Source of the DNA: Planctomycetota bacterium
Lineage (GTDB): Bacteria > Planctomycetota > UBA1135 > GCA-002686595
DNA: 5,450 bases
Direction: 5' to 3'
Assembly: GCA_016764635.1 (NCBI GenBank)
Contig: JAESRM010000227.1
Location: 13,684-19,133 of the forward strand
The notes beneath the pieces were generated by a model, which saw nothing but the letters and a program-made list of their open reading frames with translations, was not told where the DNA came from and made no database searches. The translations under genes were made by a program, and so were the position numbers. Positions 1 through 5,450 of the stretch are shown piece after piece; position 1 is the first letter of the stretch, and each line of letters begins with the position of its first letter.

Positions 1-189
1 CCGACCCAAGCCGGGGGACCCGCCGGGGGCAAGGCCCTTACGGGGACCGAAATGGCTGCGATCTTGACGCGCCTAGCGAGCCTCTGGAAGCGCATTGGGG
101 ATGGGGAACGCGCCCGGGAGTATCTGGATCTTGCCCTGGGCATGCAGCCGGACCTAAAAGAAGCCCTAGAGCTCAAGGAGCAGTGGTAG
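1..189 (+). CDS. C-terminal end of a TPR-like protein (5' partial)
   Basis: The reading frame is open from the first base to a TAG at 187-189 and gives the last 62 residues of a protein that begins before the window. After a Gly/Ala/Pro-rich stretch (about residues 1-14 of the fragment) comes a helical segment, with a tetratricopeptide-like pattern in 'LWKRIGDGERAREYLDLAL' followed by 'MQPDLKEALEL'. The spacing of Ala, Tyr, Leu and Pro matches helix B of a TPR and the turn into the next helix. TPR helices normally mediate protein-protein contacts, so no enzymatic role can be named. The stop overlaps the earliest possible start of tmk, so the two genes are probably co-transcribed. The TPR call rests on about one repeat and is tentative. 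That this is the end of a coding region is better supported, because the frame is open and tmk follows directly. Confidence 0.6.
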   Translation, partial: PTQAGGPAGGKALTGTEMAAILTRLASLWKRIGDGERAREYLDLALGMQPDLKEALELKEQW

Positions 190-896
190 GGCCTGGGGGA
201 TCCTGCGGATACAATCAGGGCGTGGAAAACCTCAATGGAGAACAGGCACCCAGCCCCGGGGCCTCAAACAGCGCGCGTGGTGGGCAGTCGGGCGGACGTT
301 TTTTCGTGCTGGACGGCATGGATGGCTGCGGTAAAACCACCCAGTCTAAACTCCTGGTGAAACGCCTGGAGGCCGAGACCGGCCGCGAGGTCTTGCACCT
401 GCGCGAACCCGGCAGCACGCCCGTGGGGGAATCCCTGCGCGCCTTGCTCCTGGATTCAAAAGTGCACTTGCTGCCCGAGGTTGAAGCACTCCTGTTTTTG
501 GCCGCGCGCCGGACCCTCTTGCACGATCTCGTGGAGCCTGCACTGGCTGCGGGCAAACACGTGGTTTGTGAGCGCTTCCACGCCAGTACATTCGCCTACC
601 AGGGCGTCGCCGGCGGTTTGGGCGGCGAACGGGTCTTGGCCCTTTGCCATTCGCAGATTGAAGGTCCCTACCCTGATCTGGAATTGATTTTGGGTTTGCA
701 GCTGGAGCAGGCCATGGAGCGCCGTGGCGCTGGAACCGACCGCATCGAGAACCAGGGCGATGCTTATCATCAGAGAGTCGCATTGGGTTACGAGGAGTAC
801 GTGGGGCGTGAGCCTCGAGCGCGTTGGGTGCATGCGGACGCCTCCATGGAAGAGGTGGCCGGGGCGGTTTGGAAGGAGGTGCAGGTTGCCCTCTAA
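183..896 (+). CDS. tmk: Thymidylate kinase (dTMP kinase)
   Basis: Phosphorylates dTMP to dTDP with ATP in the cytoplasm, an essential step towards dTTP. Numbering from GTG 183 (237 aa), the P-loop is 'LDGMDGCGKTT' (residues 43-53). 'REPGST' (74-79) is the dTMP-binding loop. 'VCERFHASTFAYQ' (128-140) fits the thymidylate kinase signature. The LID follows as 'RRGAGTDRIE' (180-189), then 'RVALGYEEY' (198-206). The P-loop has no Arg after the Asp and the LID has several Arg, as in the bacterial (E. coli-like) type. The usual length is about 205-215 aa, so there is a Gly/Ser/Pro-rich N-terminal extension of some 37 residues before 'RFFVLDG'. The start is uncertain. GTG 183 has AAGGAG only 2 bases upstream. 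GTG 222 would give 224 aa but has no clear Shine-Dalgarno. No suitable in-frame start lies closer to the P-loop. It overlaps both the upstream TPR-like gene and holB. Confidence 0.93.
   Translation: MVGPGGSCGYNQGVENLNGEQAPSPGASNSARGGQSGGRFFVLDGMDGCGKTTQSKLLVKRLEAETGREVLHLREPGSTPVGESLRALLLDSKVHLLPEVEALLFLAARRTLLHDLVEPALAAGKHVVCERFHASTFAYQGVAGGLGGERVLALCHSQIEGPYPDLELILGLQLEQAMERRGAGTDRIENQGDAYHQRVALGYEEYVGREPRARWVHADASMEEVAGAVWKEVQVAL
873..880 (+). promoter_or_regulatory. Strong Shine-Dalgarno of holB inside the end of tmk
   Basis: AAGGAGGT is a perfect 8-base complement of the usual 16S rRNA 3' end (ACCUCCUU). Five bases separate it from TTG 886, which decides the holB start. It lies within the last codons of tmk, so ribosomes finishing tmk arrive at the holB initiation site, which suggests translational coupling. 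Confidence 0.8.
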
Positions 897-1986
897 AATC
901 AAACCCGTTAAGAAAAAGACTGCTGTCAAGCGGGCCGAGTGGACCCAGCCCCTCGGGCACGACGCCTGGATGGAAGGCCTGTGGAGTGCGGCACGCTCAG
1001 ACCATTTGCCCCATGCCCTTTTGGTGCAAGGGGCCGCAGGCATTGGGAAATTCACCGCCATGAAATGGTTCGCGGCGGGGCTCCTGTGCGACAACGGGCC
1101 CGGCGCTCCGTGCATGTCTTGCGGGGCCTGTCGACGGTTGCGCGCCAATACGCATCCGGACCTTTTGCTGGTGGACGCACGCGCTGCTGGCATGGATGCG
1201 CTGACCGTGGCTTTCTTTGCGGAGCGTAAGGGCGCGCCCTCCGGCGGATTTCAAGGCGTTTCCGTGGGGGAGTTTCTCTCCCTACGCAGCGCGGAAGGGG
1301 GCTATCGGGTCGTGCTCGTGCGCGAGGCCGAACGCATGAACTTGAACGCCCAGAACGCGTTCCTCAAAACCCTGGAGGAGCCGGCTCCCGGCACGGTGTT
1401 GATCATGGAGACCTCCATGCCCGCACGCCTCTTGGAAACCATCCAAAGCCGGGTCATCGTGGTTCGGGCCGCAGCGCCCGATGCCCAGGTGGCGCGCGCT
1501 ATCCTTGAGCAGCAGGGGGTCGAAACCGAGGAGCTCGATCGTCTTGTGCGCATGGCTCAAGGGTCTCCAGGCCGGGCGATGGAGCTCGAACGCAATTCCA
1601 TACCAGCTATGCGCGATTTGCTGATTGAGTGGGCCTCCGGCCAGCGTGGTGCTATCGCTACGCGTATGGCTGTCATGGAACTCAAGGGCAAGTTCACGGG
1701 CAAGACGCCCGCGGCGGAGGCCCGCGATCGGGCGCGCTGCTTCTTGGACTTGGGCTTGGAGCTTTGGCGGGATACAGGACGTCTGGGTGCAGGCTTGCAC
1801 CCCGATCAATTGGCCCATGGGGATTGCCTCAATCCCTTGCTCGCCTATTCAGACACGGACCGCAGCCAGGCTTTGCAAATTTGGATGCAAGTGCGGCAGG
1901 ATGTGGGCTTGAACATCGGTGCGGAGACTTTGCTCGACAGAGCTCTTCTAGGTTCCTCTCCCGCACCCCAAAGTAAGAAACGGTAA
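886..1986 (+). CDS. holB: DNA polymerase III delta' subunit (clamp loader)
   Basis: Delta' is the AAA+ stator of the clamp-loader complex that places the beta sliding clamp on primed DNA. Starting at TTG 886 gives 366 aa, slightly longer than the usual 320-340. The frame is open back to ATG 724, but that start would lie deep inside tmk. The next ATG (970) would cut into the conserved first helix. Visible features, numbered from TTG 886: 'HALLVQGAAGIGKFT' (43-57) is the Walker A region. The four zinc-binding cysteines are C68, C76, C79 and C82, followed by 'THPDLL'. 'EGGYRVVLVREAERM' is the degenerate Walker B region, and 'NAQNAFLKTLEEPAPGT' is the delta'/gamma family hallmark. 'QSRV' (187-190) stands where SRC is usual, so the arginine-finger Arg is kept and Cys is Val. 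'MAQGSPGRAMELE' marks the lid domain, followed by a helical C-terminal domain. The stretch between the zinc motif and 'EGGYRV' is unusual: the typical I-x-V-x-x-I-R helix is hard to recognise. The gene overlaps tmk by 11 bases. Confidence 0.9.
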   Translation: MPSKIKPVKKKTAVKRAEWTQPLGHDAWMEGLWSAARSDHLPHALLVQGAAGIGKFTAMKWFAAGLLCDNGPGAPCMSCGACRRLRANTHPDLLLVDARAAGMDALTVAFFAERKGAPSGGFQGVSVGEFLSLRSAEGGYRVVLVREAERMNLNAQNAFLKTLEEPAPGTVLIMETSMPARLLETIQSRVIVVRAAAPDAQVARAILEQQGVETEELDRLVRMAQGSPGRAMELERNSIPAMRDLLIEWASGQRGAIATRMAVMELKGKFTGKTPAAEARDRARCFLDLGLELWRDTGRLGAGLHPDQLAHGDCLNPLLAYSDTDRSQALQIWMQVRQDVGLNIGAETLLDRALLGSSPAPQSKKR

Positions 1987-1991
1987 TCAGC

Positions 1992-2399
1992 ATGAAAGAC
2001 CCCTTGAGAGTCATATGGAAAGAGGATGGACGTTTTGCCTTGGAGGCCTTTCAATTCCTCTATGACGCCTTGGACCACGCGGTTCGTCTGGCAGGCAAGT
2101 TGGAGCAAGAGGCCGACAAACGCCATGTGACCGGCCAGGAATTGTTGGAGGGCATGCGCGTGCGGGCCATGGAGCTTTACGGTCCGCTAGCCGCCCACGT
2201 GTGGCGTTCCTGGCGGGTCGAATGCACCAAGGATTGGGGCCGGATCGTTTTCCTTCTGATCGAAAATGGATTGATGAATCGTCAGGACACGGACACCGTG
2301 GAGGACTTTGCGGACGTCTTTGATTTTGACCAAGCGTTTGTGGAGTCCTACCAGCCGACCCTGCCTGCACACATTGAACCCACAGCTTCCGACTCTTAG
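1992..2399 (+). CDS. Conserved hypothetical protein, Minf_1886-like family
   Basis: A 135-residue protein of unknown function that starts 5 bases after holB. From memory it resembles the Minf_1886 family (TIGR04138, conserved in Planctomycetes and Verrucomicrobia, about 130 aa). Segments of that kind are: 'FQFLYDALDHAV' near the N-terminus (20-31), 'HVTGQELLEGMR' (45-56), 'ELYGPLA' (61-67), 'DWGRIVFLLIENGLM' (81-95) and 'DFADVFDFDQAF' (105-116). It is predicted mostly helical, acidic at the C-terminus, and cytoplasmic. It has no signal peptide, membrane segment, Cys pair or recognisable catalytic motif. No strong Shine-Dalgarno precedes ATG 1992, so it may be translated by coupling to holB termination. 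Its place between holB and a membrane protein suggests constitutive, housekeeping-type expression but does not show a function. The existence of the gene is well supported; the family assignment is recalled rather than searched. Confidence 0.82.
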   Translation: MKDPLRVIWKEDGRFALEAFQFLYDALDHAVRLAGKLEQEADKRHVTGQELLEGMRVRAMELYGPLAAHVWRSWRVECTKDWGRIVFLLIENGLMNRQDTDTVEDFADVFDFDQAFVESYQPTLPAHIEPTASDS

Positions 2400-2411
2400 C
2401 CTTTCAAGACC

Positions 2412-3767
2412 ATGACAGAATTCGATCAACGCAAGAAGCGCAACCTGGGGCTGGCCATCGTGGGCCTGCTTTGCGCTTGGTTCGCTTGGGAAGTGCGTTC
2501 GGTGCTCAACCCGCTACTTCTGGCCTACATATTGGCCTTCATCGTACACCCCTTTGTCTTGAAGCTTGAAGGGCGAGGATGGAGCCGCAAGCGCGCGGTG
2601 AACACGATCTACCTTCTGGCGATGGCGTTGGGGTTGATGTTCACGGTGGCTTTCTGGAATCAGGGATCCAATCTGTTTCAGCGCGTGCTCGATCACACCC
2701 GTGGCCAGGAGGCTGGACTGTTCACCAACCTGGACCGCCGTTTCGGCGAGCTCTTGGATGAGCACGAAGATTCTGGTTGGGTGGCTTGGTTGACAGCGGA
2801 GGGGTCCGACCTTGAGGAGTCCTCGGCGGAGGTTCCTGGTGGGGATCCTGCGGGGAGTTTGATCGGGGACGGGGAAACGGTGAAGCCTGACATCGATGGC
2901 CCGCCGGCCGGGAGCGAGGCGAGCGCATCCAAACCGCCCGTGGAAGGACTTGCTCCTGGGCCCGTGGACGAGACCGTTGTTGCCGGCGACACTTTGTATC
3001 TGCTGCCCGCCTTGCAGCGGGTTTGGAACGAAGCCATTCTGGGCAGCGACTTTTCCATGGCCGGCACGGCTGCCAAGCGTGGTGTGGATTTGGCGAGCGC
3101 CATTTTTGGGTCCATGTTGGGGTTGATCAGCATGTTGGTGCTGTTGCCCATGTACACCTGGTTCCTGCTTTTCGACCTGGAAAAGATCCACCGTTTTGTG
3201 CGCAGTTACTTCCCCGAGAACGAGCGTAAGCGCTTTACGGATGTGGGCAGGAAGATCGGCGAAGTCATCAGTAGCTTCTTTCGCGGGCAGTTGCTCGTTT
3301 GCTTCCTGAAAGGTCTGAGCATCGCTATCGGTCTGTACTTGGCCGGAATACCCTACGCCCTTTTCCTCGGGTTGACCGCTGGGTTTGCGGCGTTGATTCC
3401 ATTCTTCGGCGCCAGCATGGCGGCGGTGTTCACTTTCCTTGTGGGCTTGCTAGGGCCCGTGGGGGCGGTCGAGCAATCCGTGGAGTTCGTGCCACACTTG
3501 GTTCGCATCCTGGTCGTCTTTGGCGTGGCTGAGTTGCTGGAAGGTTATGTGTTCGTGCCACGCATTATCGGGGGTTCATTGGGCCTCAACCCTTTGGTCG
3601 TGCTCGTGTCCGTATTCGCGGGCGGCGCGGCACTTGGAATGTTTGGTTTCCTGATCGCATTGCCGTTGACGGCCACACTTGTGATCCTGGCCAAGGAACT
3701 GGTGTTGCCGGCCTTGCGCGAGTGGGCGGACGAGGATCCTGATTCCAGAAACTCCGATAGCGTTTGA
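2412..3767 (+). CDS. AI-2E/PerM-family membrane transporter
   Basis: A 451-residue inner-membrane protein of the AI-2E transporter family (PF01594; earlier UPF0118/PerM). Members include the autoinducer-2 exporter TqsA and some cation antiporters, so the substrate cannot be read from sequence. Probable membrane segments lie near residues 12-28, 33-50, 64-82, 226-255, 292-313, 315-345, 362-382 and 392-428. Family hallmarks are 'FFRGQLLVCFLKG' (289-301), 'GIPYALFLGLTAG' (312-324) followed by 'LIPFFGA', 'LLEGYVFVPRIIGGSLGLNP' (375-394) and 'ALGMFGFLIALPL' (407-419). Most members have about 340-380 residues. The excess here is mainly a Gly/Pro/Ser/Asp/Glu-rich, probably disordered segment at about 130-192, between the third and fourth membrane segments. 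The gene starts 12 bases after the upstream stop with no clear Shine-Dalgarno and is the last gene of the + strand unit, followed by a hairpin terminator. Confidence 0.9.
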   Translation: MTEFDQRKKRNLGLAIVGLLCAWFAWEVRSVLNPLLLAYILAFIVHPFVLKLEGRGWSRKRAVNTIYLLAMALGLMFTVAFWNQGSNLFQRVLDHTRGQEAGLFTNLDRRFGELLDEHEDSGWVAWLTAEGSDLEESSAEVPGGDPAGSLIGDGETVKPDIDGPPAGSEASASKPPVEGLAPGPVDETVVAGDTLYLLPALQRVWNEAILGSDFSMAGTAAKRGVDLASAIFGSMLGLISMLVLLPMYTWFLLFDLEKIHRFVRSYFPENERKRFTDVGRKIGEVISSFFRGQLLVCFLKGLSIAIGLYLAGIPYALFLGLTAGFAALIPFFGASMAAVFTFLVGLLGPVGAVEQSVEFVPHLVRILVVFGVAELLEGYVFVPRIIGGSLGLNPLVVLVSVFAGGAALGMFGFLIALPLTATLVILAKELVLPALREWADEDPDSRNSDSV

Positions 3768-3791
3768 CCCAGGCCTAGATCGGGGTGCATA

Positions 3792-3829
3792 AAAAGGCAG
3801 CCGGTGACGTGGGTCACCGGCTGCCTTTT
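3792..3829. terminator. Bidirectional intrinsic terminator between convergent genes
   Basis: A perfect 17-bp inverted repeat (arms 3792-3808 and 3813-3829, loop GTGG) lies between the stop of the AI-2E-type gene (3767) and the stop of the S41 peptidase gene (3850). The GC-rich core GGCAGCCGGTGAC is flanked by AAAAA on the left and TTTT on the right, so either strand yields a stem followed by a U tract. That is the layout expected of a terminator serving both genes. The rest of the 80-base gap shows nothing else. Confidence 0.9.
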
Positions 3830-3847
3830 GTTGCGTGCTAGCAGCGC

Positions 3848-5450
3848 CTAGTTCTGTCCGGAAGCCGATTCCAGGAGCTGTCGAAGGGTCTTGAGCTGCT
3901 GCTCGTCCAAGCCGCCTTCCCCGTGGCCTTTGACCAGGTCCAAAGCTTTCTGCAGGTCCTCAGCACGCGCCAGCAATGCGGGCGGTGCGCCCGGTTCGGT
4001 GGGCTCGTCAAAAGTCTTGGCGTAGCTTGCGGTTTCTTCGACGGTGGTGCCAAGTGCCTTGAAGTTCTCAGCGATGGCCTTTTGAAGCTGCAGGTCGCTT
4101 TGGAAATCACCCAGGGGGAAGGCGGATCCGCGGGCGTCTTGCACCTTGCGGCGAACTTCCATGCGCAGAAGGAAACGCACATCCTGCTTGGTGAGCACGG
4201 TGCCCAGGTCGGCGAACAGGTCGTCGAATCCCGGATAGGCGCTGTAATCGTCATCGTCTGTTTGGGCCAATGAGTCGAACAGGCTCTCCTTGCCGGGATA
4301 GGTGACATGCACGTATTCGCGCAGTTTGCCGGTGCCTTGGATGCGACGCATTTCGACGATTTCCCAGCTGTTGCGGCGGATCTGTTCCACGTTCAAATCC
4401 GGTTCGATACCGCCGGGCGAGGTGATGTTGCCTTCGTCGTCCAACTCGCGGTGGATGGAGCGACCGGTGGGCAGCATGTAGCGCTCGATGGTGAGTTTGA
4501 TGTGCGGGGCGAAGTCAAACTCCCCGTTGTTGTTGTGGTCCGTGGCCAGTTTCTCCCAGGTGTCAAAGCGACGGTTGTGGTTTTCGTCCACGAAGGTGTC
4601 GTCTTGGTAGCCGGGCAGTAGGAACAGGTTTTGCACCGATCCCTTGCCGTAGGAGCGTTGGCCCACCAGGGGGGAGCGACCGTGATCTTGAAGCGCGCCA
4701 GCAACGATCTCGGAGGCCGAGGCGCTGAAGCGGTTGATCAAAACCGTGACCGGAATGTCCTCGGGAACCAGGGCCGGTTTGACCGTTTTCCATTGGCGTC
4801 CCTTGCCCTTGCCGGCCGTGCTGACCACCAACTTGTCCTTGGGCAGGAAAATGTCCGCCACGTTGCGGGCTTCGTTCAGAAGACCGCCTGAGTTGTTGCG
4901 CAGGTCCAAGATGAAGGACGTGGCGCCTTGCTCTTGCAGGGCGATGATGGCTTCAACGAGTTGGCCGCTTGCGACCTTGCTGAAAGTGGTCAATTCGACC
5001 AGGCCCACTTTGCCGGGCAGCATCTCGTGGTGCACGGGCGGGATGGTGATGATGGCGCGCTCGACCTCGATGATCATGTCGTCGGTGGGCCGGTCGATCA
5101 AACCCGCGTCCATGCCGCGGCGCCAGACGTAGAGCTTGACCGAAGTTCCCGGGCGACCTTTGAGGCGCTTGATCACATCGTCCATTTTCTCGCCCACGGT
5201 GGGCCAGTCGCCGATGCGGATGATCTTGTCGTCCGTGTGCATGCCCGCTTTGTAGGCCGGGCCGCTGTAGAGCGGGCGCGTGATGGTGAACAGACCGTCT
5301 TCGCGGTCGATGCCCACGTAGGCTCCAATGCCGCCGTATTCGGCGTCTAGGTCCTGTTCGAAGCGCTTGAATGATTTGGAAGCGAAGTAGCTGGAGTGGC
5401 GGTCGAGACTGCCGAGCCTGCCGCGGTAGGCGGCGGCCATCAGGTCCTCG
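3848..5450 (-). CDS. S41 C-terminal processing peptidase (5' partial)
   Basis: A Ctp/Tsp-type serine protease that normally acts outside the cytoplasmic membrane, cutting proteins from their C-termini. The frame is open to the window edge, and 'EDL' precedes Met at 5440-5438. That Met lies inside the conserved region before 'LGSLDRHSSYF', so the true start and any signal peptide are beyond 5450. Numbering from that Met (530 aa to the stop), a PDZ domain spans about 34-125, with 'GGIGAYVGI' and 'GPAYKAGMHTDDKIIRIGD'. The protease core has 'ILDLRNNSGGLLNEA' (177-191). The catalytic set is Ser241 in 'SASASEIVAGALQDHGR', Lys266 in 'SYGKGSVQ' and Gln270; the 25- and 4-residue spacings match CtpB and E. 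coli Prc. 'RYMLPTGRSIHRE' and 'GIEPDL' close the core. Two oddities are an Asp/Asn-rich insert at about 273-312 and a C-terminal extension of about 180 helical residues. The gene converges on the + strand unit and shares its terminator. Confidence 0.93.
   Translation of the reverse strand, partial: EDLMAAAYRGRLGSLDRHSSYFASKSFKRFEQDLDAEYGGIGAYVGIDREDGLFTITRPLYSGPAYKAGMHTDDKIIRIGDWPTVGEKMDDVIKRLKGRPGTSVKLYVWRRGMDAGLIDRPTDDMIIEVERAIITIPPVHHEMLPGKVGLVELTTFSKVASGQLVEAIIALQEQGATSFILDLRNNSGGLLNEARNVADIFLPKDKLVVSTAGKGKGRQWKTVKPALVPEDIPVTVLINRFSASASEIVAGALQDHGRSPLVGQRSYGKGSVQNLFLLPGYQDDTFVDENHNRRFDTWEKLATDHNNNGEFDFAPHIKLTIERYMLPTGRSIHRELDDEGNITSPGGIEPDLNVEQIRRNSWEIVEMRRIQGTGKLREYVHVTYPGKESLFDSLAQTDDDDYSAYPGFDDLFADLGTVLTKQDVRFLLRMEVRRKVQDARGSAFPLGDFQSDLQLQKAIAENFKALGTTVEETASYAKTFDEPTEPGAPPALLARAEDLQKALDLVKGHGEGGLDEQQLKTLRQLLESASGQN
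4505..4588 (-). other. Paired calcium-loop-like insert in the S41 peptidase
   Basis: Two Asp/Asn-rich loops lie 16 residues apart inside the peptidase core, just after catalytic Gln270 (numbering from Met 5440). The first, 'DENHNRRFDTWE' (285-296), has acidic or amide residues at positions 1, 3, 5 and 9 and Glu at 12 of an EF-hand-like loop, with Phe at 8; Arg replaces the usual Gly at 6. The second, 'DHNNNGEFDFAP' (301-312), has D1, N3, N5, G6, F8 and D9 but no acidic residue at 12. Similar D-x-N-x-N-G-x-x-D pairs occur in secreted proteins and often bind Ca2+. Most S41 peptidases run almost directly from the Gln to the 'LT..RY..P.GRSI' strand here. Metal binding is inferred. Confidence 0.6.

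Noticed and set aside
210..215. TACAAT, a possible -10 box before GTG 222
   Set aside because: No matching -35 box lies about 17 bases upstream, and the site sits inside a tightly packed operon.
724..885. Upstream extension of the holB frame to ATG 724
   Set aside because: It would overlap tmk by about 170 bases, the extra residues are Arg/Trp-rich frame-shadow sequence, and TTG 886 has an excellent Shine-Dalgarno.
456..1193. Long - strand open frame opposite tmk and holB (245 codons)
   Set aside because: It is antisense to two well-recognised genes, its translation has no family motif, and long antisense frames are expected in GC-rich coding DNA.
2800..2805. TTGACA, a possible -35 box inside the AI-2E-type gene
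   Set aside because: The bases at the expected -10 distance are GC-rich and unlike TATAAT, and no gene start follows.
196..2853. 13-base repeat GGGGATCCTGCGG at 196-208 and 2841-2853
   Set aside because: There are only two copies in unrelated coding contexts, both in Gly-rich codons, and no flanking similarity beyond a few bases, so chance is the simplest explanation.
2514..3191. Long - strand open frame opposite the AI-2E-type gene (225 codons)
   Set aside because: Its translation is Gln/His/Pro/Arg-rich with no domain-like pattern, and the + strand frame has clear family motifs across the same bases.
5438..5440. Met at 5440 as the true start of the S41 peptidase
   Set aside because: The frame stays open to the window edge, and the Met lies within the conserved helix before 'DRHSSY', leaving no signal peptide or N-terminal domain.
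1..5450. Novel defence, mobile or CRISPR-like system
   Set aside because: All coding space is explained by housekeeping-type genes, and no repeats, transposase, integrase, nuclease or toxin-like small genes are visible on either strand.

Overview
The window is dense, ordinary bacterial chromosome with GC that looks well above half. The best taxonomic clue is the small gene at 1992-2399. From memory, its protein resembles the Minf_1886 family of conserved hypothetical proteins, known mainly from Planctomycetes and Verrucomicrobia. A planctomycete or related PVC-group bacterium is therefore my best guess. The calcium-loop-like insert in the S41 peptidase would fit that but does not prove it.

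Positions 1-3767 (+ strand) look like one tightly packed transcription unit. It holds the end of a TPR-like protein, thymidylate kinase (tmk), the DNA polymerase III delta' subunit (holB), the Minf_1886-like protein and an AI-2E/PerM-type membrane protein. Gaps are 12 bases or less, or the genes overlap. No promoter is visible inside this run, so its promoter should lie before position 1. The tmk-holB pair is a common bacterial arrangement joining dTTP supply and clamp loading. holB appears to start at a TTG inside the end of tmk, behind a perfect 8-base Shine-Dalgarno sequence.

Positions 3768-3847 separate two convergent genes and hold a perfect 17-bp hairpin with A and T tracts, a likely bidirectional terminator. 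Positions 3848-5450 (- strand) carry most of an S41 (C-terminal processing) peptidase whose N-terminus lies beyond the window. Its Ser-Lys-Gln catalytic residues are all present. It also has an Asp/Asn-rich insert resembling paired calcium-binding loops, and a long helical C-terminal extension.

I found no mobile element, CRISPR array, RNA gene, phage or defence cassette, or toxin-antitoxin pair. The points most worth a second look are the S41 insert, the uncharacterised gene linked to holB, and the acidic insert in the AI-2E-type protein.
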